Assembly: GCF_000012325.1 (NCBI RefSeq)
Contig: NC_003910.7
Span: 1,302,001 to 1,366,000 of the forward strand
DNA from: Colwellia psychrerythraea 34H
GTDB taxonomy: Bacteria; Pseudomonadota; Gammaproteobacteria; Enterobacterales; Alteromonadaceae
Reading direction: 5' to 3'
DNA: 64,000 bases
A program made the translations under genes and the position numbers. The notes beneath the pieces are model-generated. The model saw nothing but the letters and a program-made list of their open reading frames with translations, did no database searches and was not told the DNA's origin. Positions 50,423 through 60,314 of this stretch are shown here, piece by piece; within the stretch, counting starts at the first letter, position 1; each line of letters opens with the position of its first letter.

Positions 50423-52324
50423 TTAACCGTTGCTTACGTCTTCAAAATCAGCATCAATTATATCTTCATCCTTAGCGCCATCATTGGCAGCGTTACCTTG
50501 ATGCTGAGCTGCTTGTTGCGATTGCGCTTGTTCAGTTTGCATGGTTTTACTATAAGCTTCTTGTAATGCACTTTGACGCATTTCAATTGCAGCTTTATCA
50601 CTGCCATTAACTGCCATTTTCAGTTGCTCAATTAATGTTTTAAGCTCCGTTTGTTGATCTTGAGCTAAACTCGTCATTGACGTTTGCACGGTATGAATTA
50701 ATTGATCTGCTTGGTTACGTTGATCAACTAACTCACGCTTTTGTTTGTCTTCACTCGCGTGCAGTTCAGCCTCTTTCACCATGCGATTAATTTCATCTTC
50801 CGTTAAGCCACTTGAGGCGGTAATTTTAATGCTTTGCTCCTTGCCTGTTGCTTTGTCTTTCGCTGACACATTCAAAATACCATTAACATCAATATCAAAG
50901 GTAACTTCAACTTGTACTGAGCCTCGTGGACCTGGATTAATATCCGTTAAGTTAAATTGACCCAACGATTTATTATCTGTTGCCATTTCACGTTGCCCTT
51001 GCAACACATGTACTGTTACCGCAGCTTGATTGTCTTCAGCCGTAGAGAACGTTTCAGAAGCGCGGGTTGGTATAGTGGTGTTTTTTTCAATAAGTTTAGT
51101 CATTACACCACCTAACGTTTCAATGCCGAGTGATAGTGGTGCTACATCAAGTAATAACACATCATCTACAGCGCCTGACATCACCCCCGCTTGAATTGCA
51201 GCACCCATTGCAACCGCTTCATCTGGGTTCACATCTTTTCGTGGTTCTTTAGAAAAGAAGGTTTTAACGGCTTCTTGCACTTTTGGCATACGTGTTTGAC
51301 CACCCACCAAAATTACCTCGCTAACATCAGCTTTACTTAAACCAGCATCTTTTAATGCTTGTTCACACGGTGCGATGGTGCTTTTTACTAAATCATCAAC
51401 TAATGATTCTAATTTTGCTCGAGTAACTTTTACGTTTAAGTGTTTAGGACCACTGGCATCAGCCGTAACGTACGGTAAATTCACCTCTGTTTGTAGTGCC
51501 GATGATAACTCGATCTTCGCTTTTTCAGCCGCTTCTTTAATGCGTTGCAACGCTAAAGTATCTTGATGAATATCAATACCACTTTCTTTTTTGAATTCAT
51601 CAGCAAGGTAATTAATTAAGCGTAAATCAAAATCTTCACCCCCTAAAAAGGTATCACCATTGGTTGCTAATACTTCAAATTGTTTTTCACCGTCTACATT
51701 GGATATTTCAATAATTGAAAGATCAAAAGTACCGCCACCTAAATCGTAAACCACCACTTTTTGATCAGCGTTACTATTTTTATCAACGCCATAGGCTAAT
51801 GCTGCGGCAGTGGGTTCATTAATAATACGTTTAACATTAAGTCCTGCAATTTTACCTGCATCTTTGGTTGCTTGACGCTGCGAATCATTAAAGTATGCCG
51901 GCACGGTAATAACCGCATCTGTCACCGTTTCACCTAAATAGGCTTCAGCATCTTTTTTCAATTTACGTAAAATTTGTGCTGACACTTCTTGTGGAGACAA
52001 TGCTTTACCATCGACCTCAACCCACGCATCACCGTTGTCCGCTTTTACTATTTTATAAGGCGCTAACTTAATGTCTTTTTGCACTTCTTTATCGTCAAAT
52101 TTACGACCAATCAATCGCTTAATCGCAAATAATGTGTTGGTAGAATTGGTCACGGACTGTCTTTTTGCGGGTTGACCCGCTAACGTTTCATTATTTGCAT
52201 AAGCAACAATTGATGGGGTTGTGCGGCTACCTTCTGCATTTTCAATAATTTTGGCAATGCCACCTTCCATAACCGCGACACATGAATTTGTTGTACCTAA
52301 ATCTATACCAATAATCTTAGTCAT
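50423..52324 (-). CDS. dnaK: Hsp70 chaperone DnaK (stand-alone copy)
   Basis: A 633-residue DnaK: ATPase domain with [32 protein letters not shown] and [16 protein letters not shown]; linker [25 protein letters not shown]; substrate domain and lid with a Q-rich tail ending [16 protein letters not shown]. Full length and intact. AGGTGA precedes the ATG at 52324. Neither dnaJ nor grpE is adjacent; the neighbours are argJ and a divergent Crp/Fnr regulator, so this is probably a second dnaK copy. That cannot be proven from this window. Confidence 0.95.
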
Positions 52325-52365
52325 AATAATCACCTGTTATCTAATAAAAGAATCTAATAAAAAGG

Positions 52366-52384
52366 GGTTCATAAAAAATGAACC
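52366..52384 (-). promoter_or_regulatory. 5' leader hairpin upstream of dnaK
   Basis: GGTTCAT / ATGAACC with a five-base T loop (minus strand), followed by CCCTTTTTATT, 42 bases before the dnaK start. It could act as a weak attenuator or as a transcript 5' structure. Confidence 0.45.
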
Positions 52385-52391
52385 GTATGGC

Positions 52392-52409
52392 AATTACTTG
52401 TAAGTAATT
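52392..52409. promoter_or_regulatory. dyad upstream of dnaK, possible regulator site
   Basis: AATTACTT and AAGTAATT separated by GT: an eight-base perfect dyad about 70 bases before dnaK. It is not a CRP or FNR consensus, but the divergent Crp/Fnr-family regulator could have its own site. Confidence 0.45.
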
Positions 52410-52684
52410 TTGCCCCTAAAACAATCCGAGATAAACCGACGAAGATTGATGGTTTACCGTTAGATGTTTGGTTTATGAGGCTATGATACTCAAGGTAAGG
52501 AAGTGCTTCTGTCATAAATATGACAGTATGCGTAAGTTTCTATGTTTAATTTTTAAAGTTAAATATCAATGTATTAAGGCGATGGGAGTGTGAGGTGATT
52601 AAAGCTAACATTAACTTTTGCTATATAGTCATAACTCGGTAGAATAAAATACCTAGTTAGGTTACAACTAAAATTACTTTATTT

Positions 52685-53449
52685 ATGCATAAAGATGTTT
52701 CTCAATTACCTCAAAAAGCGAATCCCGCGTTAGTTAAACAAGCTAATCTTTTTGCCGATTTACCGACAAAATTAATTGAAGATTTTCAACAAGAATTTCA
52801 GCTTAATCAATGGAATAAGGGCGATTACATTAATTCTGACATTTTAACACAACGCTTTTTTGTTGTGATTGAAGGTAATATAGAAATTAAACAAAGTAAC
52901 CCTGATACAGGCAGAGAAGCAACGTTAGACATGCTTTATGCTGGCGATTGTTTTGATTTAATGGTGCTATTAGACAATCAACCCCATGAAGTCATTATTT
53001 CACCTTTAACAACGGTAAAATTATTATCAGTCAAACTTTCAACGATGCGATATTGGTTGTGGACTTATCCGGAATTTAACCAACAATTCATGCCTTATAT
53101 AGCCAAAAAAATGCGTGAAAAAGAACAACAGGCTAGTAGTCTAATTTTACACGATGTAACCACACGTTTAAGCCGTATTATTTTAGAACACATTAATAAA
53201 ATTAAGTTTTACACGGGTACTAAAGAAGAAGAGCACCAGCATCATTTAGTGAATGGGTTAAACGATGAAACGTTGGCACGGATGACTGGCTCTGTAAGGC
53301 AAGTAATTAATAAACAATTACAGCACTGGAAAAAAGAAGACGTCATTGATAAAAAGCGTAATCAACTCATTATTAAAGATTTAGAAGCATTAGAAAAAGA
53401 AGCAAAATACACGCAAAATTTAGCTAATGCTCCTTTGTCTAAGTCCTAA
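52685..53449 (+). CDS. Crp/Fnr family transcriptional regulator
   Basis: A 254-residue regulator with a cyclic-nucleotide-binding-like barrel (about 20-140: LFADLPTKLIEDFQQEF, GDYINSDILTQRFFVVIEGNIEIKQ, LYAGDCFDLMVLLD) and a C-terminal Crp-type HTH (about 165-225: LNDETLARMTGSVRQVINKQLQHWKKEDVI). No N-terminal Cys cluster, so it is not an FNR iron-sulfur sensor. The signal is unknown. Divergent from dnaK with 360 bases between. Confidence 0.88.
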   Translation: MHKDVSQLPQKANPALVKQANLFADLPTKLIEDFQQEFQLNQWNKGDYINSDILTQRFFVVIEGNIEIKQSNPDTGREATLDMLYAGDCFDLMVLLDNQPHEVIISPLTTVKLLSVKLSTMRYWLWTYPEFNQQFMPYIAKKMREKEQQASSLILHDVTTRLSRIILEHINKIKFYTGTKEEEHQHHLVNGLNDETLARMTGSVRQVINKQLQHWKKEDVIDKKRNQLIIKDLEALEKEAKYTQNLANAPLSKS

Positions 53450-53496
53450 CCGCACAATAAAAGTTAATGACTTAACCCCGTAAACGCATACATCAA

Positions 53497-54780
53497 TCAA
53501 CTCTCTTGATTGATGTTCGACATATTATCCCTGGTTTTATTAGTCACTAAGTTAATTTTGACAAAAACTTCTTTATTTGGGTATCCATCAGCAATCAGTT
53601 GATGTTGCAGCTGAAATGATCGAATGGCCTGTCTACTTTTAGGTCCCCAGATACCATCAGGCTCACCTGTTTCAAAGCCTAATGAATTGAGTTGGCTTTG
53701 TAGGTTTTTCATCTGTGCAACACTATAAGGTTTCACGTTAGTTTGCTCTTTGTGTGAAAACTCAATGCCTTTAGCGCCAACTAATTTATTAGCTAATAAG
53801 CCTACTGACAGTGCATAACTTTTCGAAAGGTTCCACGTCATAATCACATTAAAATTAGGGTAGAGTAAAAATGCAGGTCCTTTATGGCCTGAAGGTAGAT
53901 ATAGCTCAGCCTGAATGTCATAAGTTGATAATGAATGGTTATTTGTTTTTTTTACGCCTAATTCTTTAAAATAATCAAGTGGGTAATATTGATCAAAAGC
54001 CACTTTATCAAAGGCAAAGTTTGTTGGTAATTTAACTTCTCGGCCCCAGCGTTCTTTAGGCTGCCAACTGATTTTATTTAAGTAATTGGCCGCCGTTGTT
54101 AAGGCATCAACCTCGCTTTTCCAAATGTCGACTTTGCCATCATTATCACCATCAACGGCATATTTTAAGAAGGCAGTAGGCATAAATTGCATATGGCCCA
54201 TCGCACCAGCCCAAGAGCCTTGCAGTTGTTCAACAGCAACTTGCTTGGTTTCAATTAAGGTGAATAAGTTTAATAATTCTAGGGTAAAAAACTCACTACG
54301 ACGTTCATCACAGGCTAAGGTGGCTAAAGAGTTAAGTACCGACATTTTACCTTTATGCTTGCCAAAGACTGTTTCTAAGCCCCAAAAAGAGACTAAATAT
54401 TGGCGTGGCACGCCGTATTTTTTCTCTAAGGCATCAAACAGTTTTTTATTTTTCTTTAGTTTCTCTTTTCCCACTCGCACATGATAATCGGTAACTCTTG
54501 CTTTAATATATTGCTCAAAGGTTTGGGTAAATTCAGGTTGTTTTTTATCTAAAGCAATCACTCGCTTAATGGGGGAAATATTATCAATAACGGTTTGGGT
54601 TATATAGGATGAAAACCCCGCGGTTTCAGCGCGTTTAGCTAAGTTTACTTTACACTGGAGAAAATCCTCATCGGCAATTGTGGCGTTCGCTAATAAAGGA
54701 AATAATGCGCATAGCATGATTAATTTTCTAAAATGAACAAGATTGAGTGTGTTTTTAATAAGTCGGTTTGACGAGAGCAT
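53497..54780 (-). CDS. lytic murein transglycosylase, MltB-like, with peptidoglycan-binding domain
   Basis: A 427-residue exported enzyme that cleaves peptidoglycan glycan strands. Signal peptide region FRKLIMLCALFPLLANATIA after an extended N-terminus. SLT_2 catalytic domain: VPRQYLVSFWGLETVFGKHKGKMSVLNSLATLACD (catalytic Glu in GLETVFG), LQGSWAGAMGHMQFMPTAFLKYAVDGDNDGKVDIW. The C-terminal PG_binding_1 domain (about 350-415) has LNSLGFETGEPDGIWGPKSRQAIRSFQ. No lipobox. Confidence 0.92.
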   Translation of the reverse strand: MLSSNRLIKNTLNLVHFRKLIMLCALFPLLANATIADEDFLQCKVNLAKRAETAGFSSYITQTVIDNISPIKRVIALDKKQPEFTQTFEQYIKARVTDYHVRVGKEKLKKNKKLFDALEKKYGVPRQYLVSFWGLETVFGKHKGKMSVLNSLATLACDERRSEFFTLELLNLFTLIETKQVAVEQLQGSWAGAMGHMQFMPTAFLKYAVDGDNDGKVDIWKSEVDALTTAANYLNKISWQPKERWGREVKLPTNFAFDKVAFDQYYPLDYFKELGVKKTNNHSLSTYDIQAELYLPSGHKGPAFLLYPNFNVIMTWNLSKSYALSVGLLANKLVGAKGIEFSHKEQTNVKPYSVAQMKNLQSQLNSLGFETGEPDGIWGPKSRQAIRSFQLQHQLIADGYPNKEVFVKINLVTNKTRDNMSNINQES

Positions 54781-54860
54781 GAATGGGCATTCCTTGGCTA
54801 AAGCTGAAAATTAAGAAAAAGTAGCAATTCTATGGTTAAATTTTACCTTGATAACAATCA

Positions 54861-55817
54861 TTAATCACCGTTTTTTTCATGTGCTACCGGTTGTAAGGTT
54901 TCAGCCCAAGTGTGATAAGTATTCTCACCATTTTGTTCAATTTTCATGAGTAAATATTCAATGAGTACTTTGACTTTTGTGGGTAAAAACTCGCGTTTTG
55001 GATAAACACAATAAACGCCTTCTGATGAACGAAGAAAAGATGAAATAGGGACAATGCTTTTCGATTTCAGCCAGTCGCGGGCAATAAAATGGGGTAGTTG
55101 GGTTAAACCAAGCCCTTGGGCGCATAGCTCAGCCAGAGCTTCACCATCATTAACAATATACTGACTGCCAGGATCATAACTCTCAACCCCATGACCTTCA
55201 TCGACCGTGATGGGCATTAAACGTCCAGACTGAGGGTATTTGAAACGAATCCAACTATGTTGAGAGTATTCTGCGGCGCAGGCAGGAAAATCATTAGCAG
55301 CAATATAGGCAGGTGAGGCACAAAGAATAAAATCAATTGGGCTCAGCATACGTGCAACCAGCCGTTGGTCATCGAGTTTACCGGTACGAATGGTTAAATC
55401 AATGCCCTGTTCTAAAATATCAACATAACTATCATTAAACGAAACGTCCAAGGTGATGTCTGGATATAACTGAGTAAACTCCTGTAATAACGGCATCACA
55501 TAAAGCCGACCATAAGACACTGGCAAGTTTACTTTAACCTGTCCACATGGCAGATCATTGGTTTGTTTTAAGTCTTGTTCACATTGTTCTAGCTCTAAGA
55601 CTATTCGCCTTGCCGTGATTAGATAACGAGAACCTGAATCAGTTAAATGAACCTGACGGGTAGAGCGGTTGAATAGTTTAATACTAAGATTATCTTCAAG
55701 GCGTGCCATTCCTTTACTCACGGTCGATGCAGACAAACCTAAGTGATTTGCAGCCGCCGCAAAACCACCATGATCAACCGCGTTAACAAATAGCTTTAGT
55801 AAGCTTAACTTATCCAT
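54861..55817 (-). CDS. LysR family transcriptional regulator
   Basis: A 318-residue LysR regulator: HTH LLKLFVNAVDHGGFAAAANHLGLSASTVSKGMARLEDNL and effector domain from about 90 (GQVKVNLPVSYGRLYVMPLLQEF). The family start is the ATG at 55817; the frame continues to 55865 with non-family residues. Divergent from the cyclase gene with about 104 bases between, so probably its regulator. Confidence 0.9.
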   Translation of the reverse strand: MDKLSLLKLFVNAVDHGGFAAAANHLGLSASTVSKGMARLEDNLSIKLFNRSTRQVHLTDSGSRYLITARRIVLELEQCEQDLKQTNDLPCGQVKVNLPVSYGRLYVMPLLQEFTQLYPDITLDVSFNDSYVDILEQGIDLTIRTGKLDDQRLVARMLSPIDFILCASPAYIAANDFPACAAEYSQHSWIRFKYPQSGRLMPITVDEGHGVESYDPGSQYIVNDGEALAELCAQGLGLTQLPHFIARDWLKSKSIVPISSFLRSSEGVYCVYPKREFLPTKVKVLIEYLLMKIEQNGENTYHTWAETLQPVAHEKNGD

Positions 55818-55921
55818 AGGTGAAGTTTTGTCACAAGTAATATGAAGTTGGTGATATTTAATCACATCATAAGGACGGTTACTATGTTGCCAGAGAATTT
55901 AATGTTTTAAGGAATAATAAA

Positions 55922-56932
55922 ATGAAAAAATTAATTATTGGCTGCACCCTGTTACTTAATGTAGGTTGCGCATCGGTATCACAACCTAACCGTTTGGAGT
56001 TTATCGATCTTAGCCATCCAATCCCAACATTTGCACCAAGCAAAAGCGATGCGACCAAGCCAGATCTAAATCAGCCTCTTGATAACAGCACACCAATTGC
56101 GGGGTTTTATCAACAAGCCATACTCTATCCTATCGATAAATGGGCAACTAGCCAGGGCCATTTCAATAGTCGGGCTATTTTAATTCAAGAGCATAACGGC
56201 ACCAGTTTTAATGCCCCTAATCACTATCAAAACGATGTAAATAGTACAGAGAAAGGGGCAATTCCTGCTAGTAATCGTAAAGCAGCACATCAATTGGACA
56301 GCGAGCAACTAACCGGAAATATTGTGCTAATTGATGTATCTAATAGGGTAAAAGCCGAACTGGATAAAAATGATGGTCAACCAAGCACAGATCTCAATAT
56401 CACCGATTTTTCTGATAAATCACAAGCGACAATCAGAGCCGCTGATATTCGAGCCGTTGCCGATCAAATTACCGATGGCGCGTGGTTAGTCGGTCGTGTT
56501 GGTTGGGAACAATTTTATTTTTCAGGTACCGAAGACTGGAATAAGTCGCAGTATGTTAATGGCCTAAACCACCCTGGGTTTACCAGAGAAGCTATTGAAG
56601 AAATTATCAAAATTATGGAAGAAAAAAAGGTCAAGATATCGGGTATTGCCGCTGACAGTTTTAGTACTGATTCTGGACAGGGGGCGAAAGGCAGTGACGA
56701 CAAATGGAGCAACGCGTGGCCAGCACATGTTCGTTTATATCAACGTGACATCTTAATTGTTGAAAATCTGACAAATCTTTCATTATTAGCTCAACAGCAA
56801 GGTGACTGTTCATTGATGGTTGGAGCATTAAACCATGTGGGTGGCACGGGTGGTCCAGCAAGAGTGATGGCGGTATGTGAAGGACAAACGGCAACCAAAG
56901 AACCAGTAAAATTTGTCCACCGTCATCGTTAA
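55922..56932 (+). CDS. cyclase family protein (kynurenine formamidase-like), lipoprotein
   Basis: A 336-residue member of the PF04199 cyclase family (metal hydrolases such as KynB). The signal MKKLIIGCTLLLNVGCASVSQ has a lipobox (NVGC), placing it in the envelope. Motifs: QEHNGTSFNAPNHYQ in place of the usual HxGTHxDxPxH, so the first metal-ligand pattern differs (SFNAPNH); TSQGHFNSR; GLNHPGFTREAIEEI; and IAADSFSTDSG. Substrate unknown. AAGGAA lies 10 bases before the ATG. Confidence 0.82.
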   Translation: MKKLIIGCTLLLNVGCASVSQPNRLEFIDLSHPIPTFAPSKSDATKPDLNQPLDNSTPIAGFYQQAILYPIDKWATSQGHFNSRAILIQEHNGTSFNAPNHYQNDVNSTEKGAIPASNRKAAHQLDSEQLTGNIVLIDVSNRVKAELDKNDGQPSTDLNITDFSDKSQATIRAADIRAVADQITDGAWLVGRVGWEQFYFSGTEDWNKSQYVNGLNHPGFTREAIEEIIKIMEEKKVKISGIAADSFSTDSGQGAKGSDDKWSNAWPAHVRLYQRDILIVENLTNLSLLAQQQGDCSLMVGALNHVGGTGGPARVMAVCEGQTATKEPVKFVHRHR

Positions 56933-57026
56933 GTTGTTTGATCAGCCAAGTAAGTCGGTTTGTTGATTGAAAATAAGGGGAGTTAGTCGTTCTCCTTATC
57001 GTTATAACGTATGCTAAATCAAAGGA

Positions 57027-57383
57027 TTAAAGGCCGTTGTCTTCGGTCCAATCTTTGAGTTTTTCTAAAATATCTAATGCCGTGCGGCCAAAATCGGTGA
57101 TTTCATAAGCGACGGCAATAGGGCGATCGCTGATCACTTCACGGGTAACTAGGCCTTGTGATTCCAATTCTTTCAAGCGCTGATCGACCATTTTCTTACT
57201 TGCGCCACCTAACATGCGAGATAGTTCGTTAAAACGAACTGGACCATCTTTTAGATGCCAGAGGATAGACGCTTTCCATTTACCCCCTAAAACCCGCATG
57301 CCCCGCTCAATAAGACAGGGTTCTTCACAACTTTCTAAATTTATTTTTTTAACATTACTATTTGTTTTAATTGTATTTTTCAT
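57027..57383 (-). CDS. HxlR family winged-helix regulator
   Basis: A 118-residue HxlR regulator: CEEPCLIERGMRVLGGKWKASILWHLKDGPVRFNELSRMLGGASKKMVDQRLKELESQGLVTREV, the family signature including the Cys that senses electrophiles in some members. It is divergent from the aldehyde dehydrogenase gene with 155 bases between. AGTGGTTA and TAACCACT lie as a spaced dyad near 57404-57445 and could be its site. Confidence 0.9.
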   Translation of the reverse strand: MKNTIKTNSNVKKINLESCEEPCLIERGMRVLGGKWKASILWHLKDGPVRFNELSRMLGGASKKMVDQRLKELESQGLVTREVISDRPIAVAYEITDFGRTALDILEKLKDWTEDNGL

Positions 57384-57538
57384 TTTATTTCTATTTTCAA
57401 CTTAGTGGTTACTAAAAGTATACTGGTTGCTTTAATTAACCACTCTAGCATAATACTACTATCCGTTACCAATCAAGATGCATTAACGTTAACTGTTAAC
57501 GCTCATATTCACTGTAGTGCAATTTAGGAAGCCAGTTT

Positions 57539-58870
57539 ATGCAAACACTCATTTCTTATGATCCAATTAATAGAGCGCCTTTGGGTGAAGTACCTCTTAC
57601 GGAGCCAGTAGACATGCCCGCGCTTGTTTTGCGTGCAAAAAAAGCACAAAAGCCATGGTCGGCTCTATCTCTTGATGAACGCCAACAAAAAGTAATGAAA
57701 GCCTACGAGCGTCTTGCTGAGGTAGAAGAGCAACTAACATTATTGATCAGTAAAGAAATGGGTAAAGATTATCGTAGAGCAAGTTACGAGGTGGCTGGCA
57801 CTGTCCAAAATGCGGCCTATTTTACTCAGGAAATAGCGCAAGCCTTAAAAGCGGAGTCAATGGGAAGCAATGCTGAGATGCAATATCGGCCATTAGGCAT
57901 AGTCGCCGTTATCTCACCTTGGAATTATCCATTGGCGATGGCGAATAACTTATTGCTGCCTGCGCTAATTGCAGGTAATAGTGTAGTGTTAAAACCATCA
58001 GAAGAAACGCCCTTAGTTGCTGACCTTTTTGTTAAAACATTAAACCAAGTGCTACCTGAGAATGTACTACAAATAGCACATGGCGATGCAAAAACCGGTA
58101 AAGCTTTGGTTAATGCCGACATCAATATGGTGGCTTTCACTGGTTCATTAGCTGCTGGAAAGCATATTATGGCAAGTGCCGCGTCAGGACTTAAACGCTT
58201 AGTGATGGAGTTGGGAGGCAATGATCCACTTATCGTTATGGCAAGCGCTGATATTGATAGAGCAGTTCAGTTTGCGGTGGCTAGCTCTTTTGAAAATACC
58301 GGTCAGATGTGTACTTCTACTGAGCGTATTTATGTAGATGAACGTATAGCCGATGAATTTGAGCAGAAAGTAGTTGCGTTAGCGAGTCGCTATCAAGCGG
58401 GCGCTTGGGATCAGAATAATGTCAATATTGGCCCGATTGTTAATCCTAAACAGCATGCTAATGTGTTGTCTCAACTTGAAGATGCTCAAGCAAAAGGTGC
58501 TTCATTCTTATTAGGAAAGCACCATTATGCATTACCTTATATACAACCTACAGTCGTAACTGGCATCACACCTGATATGCTTTTAGAGCGAGATGAAACT
58601 TTCGGTCCTGTGGTAGCTATCAGCCGCTTTGAGCAACTATCTGAGGCGATTGAACGAGCTAATGCCAGTCCATACGGTTTAGGCGCCGTAGTATTTGGTG
58701 GTGCTGGAGCCAATGCCGTTGCAGAGCAAATGGAAGCTGGCATGGTCGCTGTCAATCAAGGTGCTGGCGGTCTTGGACCCTGGGTTGGAGCTAAACAAAG
58801 TGGCTTCGGCTTTCATGGAACTGCTGCGGGTCATCGTCAATTTTCCCAGCTGCGAATTATTAACAAATAA
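57539..58870 (+). CDS. NAD(P)-dependent aldehyde dehydrogenase, succinate-semialdehyde type
   Basis: A 443-residue ALDH that oxidises an aldehyde to the acid. Motifs: YRPLGIVAVISPWNYPL, GNSVVLKPSEETP, FTGSLAAGKHI, catalytic Glu in LVMELGGNDPLIV (about 225) and catalytic Cys in FENTGQMCTSTERIYV (about 260), then ETFGPVVAI. The pattern resembles the Sad/YneI succinate-semialdehyde group; the true substrate is not proven. A divergent HxlR gene likely regulates it; a 2OG-Fe oxygenase gene follows after a palindrome. Confidence 0.9.
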   Translation: MQTLISYDPINRAPLGEVPLTEPVDMPALVLRAKKAQKPWSALSLDERQQKVMKAYERLAEVEEQLTLLISKEMGKDYRRASYEVAGTVQNAAYFTQEIAQALKAESMGSNAEMQYRPLGIVAVISPWNYPLAMANNLLLPALIAGNSVVLKPSEETPLVADLFVKTLNQVLPENVLQIAHGDAKTGKALVNADINMVAFTGSLAAGKHIMASAASGLKRLVMELGGNDPLIVMASADIDRAVQFAVASSFENTGQMCTSTERIYVDERIADEFEQKVVALASRYQAGAWDQNNVNIGPIVNPKQHANVLSQLEDAQAKGASFLLGKHHYALPYIQPTVVTGITPDMLLERDETFGPVVAISRFEQLSEAIERANASPYGLGAVVFGGAGANAVAEQMEAGMVAVNQGAGGLGPWVGAKQSGFGFHGTAAGHRQFSQLRIINK

Positions 58871-58873
58871 ATA

Positions 58874-58909
58874 ATACCAATCGGATCAATAAATTGATCC
58901 GATTGGTAT
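58874..58909. repeat. 36-bp perfect palindromic repeat
   Basis: ATACCAATCGGATCAA (58874-58889) and its exact complement TTGATCCGATTGGTAT (58894-58909) around TAAA. It lies between the ALDH stop and the following gene. The flanking bases after it are not T-rich enough for a good terminator. Part of one arm (13 bases) recurs at 42384-42396. Confidence 0.85.
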
Positions 58910-58926
58910 AAATGATAGAGTAAAAT

Positions 58927-59712
58927 ATGAATCAAAAAATAGATAAAACCGCTGACTTTTTTATCGCCGCTTTAGAGCCCGGAGCAGAGCATCCTGCTTT
59001 ACCTGCATGGGGTAATCACCAAGTAAATCCTGCAAACTTAAGTGATAGTATTGATATCAATGATATTGAACGACATGAATTGACTCAGGTCCCTGGTGCA
59101 TTTCAATTATTCAATGTATTGACAAAAGATGAGTGTGAAAAGCTAATTAGTATTAGTGAACAGTTGGAATTTTTACCCGATGCCGCTGTCTCTTTGCCAC
59201 GAAGTGTTCGTCATAATGATAGCTTAACTTGGATAGTTGATGAACAAACTGATGGCATTATTTGGCAGCGAATTGCGCATTTAATGGATGATAGACAGGC
59301 TATATTTGGTGGCAGTAAAGCGTTGGGGATCAATGCGCGTTTTCGTTTCTATCGCTATAATCCCGATGACTATTTCAAACCCCATTCTGATGGTTCTTGG
59401 CCGGGTAGCCGCATTATTAATGACGAGTTGATTGCTAATGCTTATCCTGATCGTTATAGCCAAATGACTTTTTTAATATTTTTAAGCGAAGATTTCCAAG
59501 GAGGTGAAACGCGATTTTTAGTGAATGCTGATGATCCTACTAAGCCTGCAACATCGAATGACAATGTTAAAAATGTTGATGTTCGAACCCCGGCTGGCGG
59601 GATATTATGCTTCCCTCACGGTATGCACCCATTGCATTGTATACACAGTTCAGTACCTATTACTGATGGGGTTAAGTATATAATCCGTACGGATGTTTTA
59701 TTTGAATTGTAA
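58927..59712 (+). CDS. 2-oxoglutarate/Fe(II)-dependent oxygenase, prolyl-4-hydroxylase-like
   Basis: A 261-residue dioxygenase of the P4Hc type. Iron ligands: HSDGSWPG (HxD, in YFKPHSDGS) near residue 160 and the distal His in MHPLHCIHSSVP near 238; the co-substrate arginine is in YIIRTDVLFEL. Also FRFYRYNPDD and FLSEDFQGGETRFL. It follows ALDH in the same direction with 56 bases and a palindrome between them, so they may share a role. The substrate is unknown. Confidence 0.88.
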   Translation: MNQKIDKTADFFIAALEPGAEHPALPAWGNHQVNPANLSDSIDINDIERHELTQVPGAFQLFNVLTKDECEKLISISEQLEFLPDAAVSLPRSVRHNDSLTWIVDEQTDGIIWQRIAHLMDDRQAIFGGSKALGINARFRFYRYNPDDYFKPHSDGSWPGSRIINDELIANAYPDRYSQMTFLIFLSEDFQGGETRFLVNADDPTKPATSNDNVKNVDVRTPAGGILCFPHGMHPLHCIHSSVPITDGVKYIIRTDVLFEL

Positions 59713-59855
59713 GCTTGCTTTGGAGGTATTTGTTGCGATGGTAGCCTCCAAAAAAGAAAGTAGAAAGAGTGGAGGTTGTCTCGCTTTTTCTACTCATTTT
59801 GGTATCTCTTGAGCTGTGAACAATAGTTTTCTTTATGCGGTATAAATTTCTTTGG

Positions 59856-60314
59856 CTAATCGGTCGCTAAAATTTCATTGATTTCTTCAATATGTGTTTT
59901 TAGCTTACTCAAGCAAATATCGGCATCTTCATCAGTCATACCATTACCTTCTAATAACACATAGCGGTCTTGATCTAGGTCTATCATGTTGGAAAAGTAG
60001 AAGGCATCTTTCCAATACTTACACGGGCTAGGCTGGGTCGTTAAGTGATCTTTGCAAACTTGTTGATCTTTTACATAAGGAAGCACTGCCAATGCTTTAT
60101 GTTTGTAAACTTTAATAGAAACGCCTCCAGGCCAGTTTTTTAAACGAATATCGAGGTCACATTTAATATCGTCATTTTCTTTTTTTAGGTAGACCTTTTT
60201 TACTTCAAAGGAGCCTCGCCATTGAGAAAATAGACTTCCATAAAATATCTCGTTTTCTATTTCATTAAATTTACTTTCAATTTTTTGAGTCATTAAATTG
60301 ATGTTATCTGACAT
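59856..60314 (-). CDS. hypothetical cytoplasmic protein
   Basis: A 152-residue protein I cannot assign. It has no signal peptide or membrane segment. The first 40 residues are helical (INLMTQKIESKFNEIENEIFYG), followed by beta-like segments (SFEVKKVYLKKENDDIKCDLDIRLKNWPGGVSIKVYKHK) and two Cys (VCKDHLTTQPSPCKYW). The frame has a plausible composition and its own upstream gap. Confidence 0.6.
   Translation of the reverse strand: MSDNINLMTQKIESKFNEIENEIFYGSLFSQWRGSFEVKKVYLKKENDDIKCDLDIRLKNWPGGVSIKVYKHKALAVLPYVKDQQVCKDHLTTQPSPCKYWKDAFYFSNMIDLDQDRYVLLEGNGMTDEDADICLSKLKTHIEEINEILATD

Larger units (their letters stand above)
52325..52684. other. divergent promoter region between dnaK and the Crp/Fnr gene
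   Basis: Holds the hairpin at 52366-52384 and the dyad at 52392-52409. I saw no good sigma32 promoter on the dnaK side. Confidence 0.5.

Noticed and set aside
52325..52684. Sigma32 heat-shock promoter before dnaK
   Set aside because: No CTTGAA-like -35 with a CCCCAT-like -10 at the right spacing was found in the minus-strand leader.
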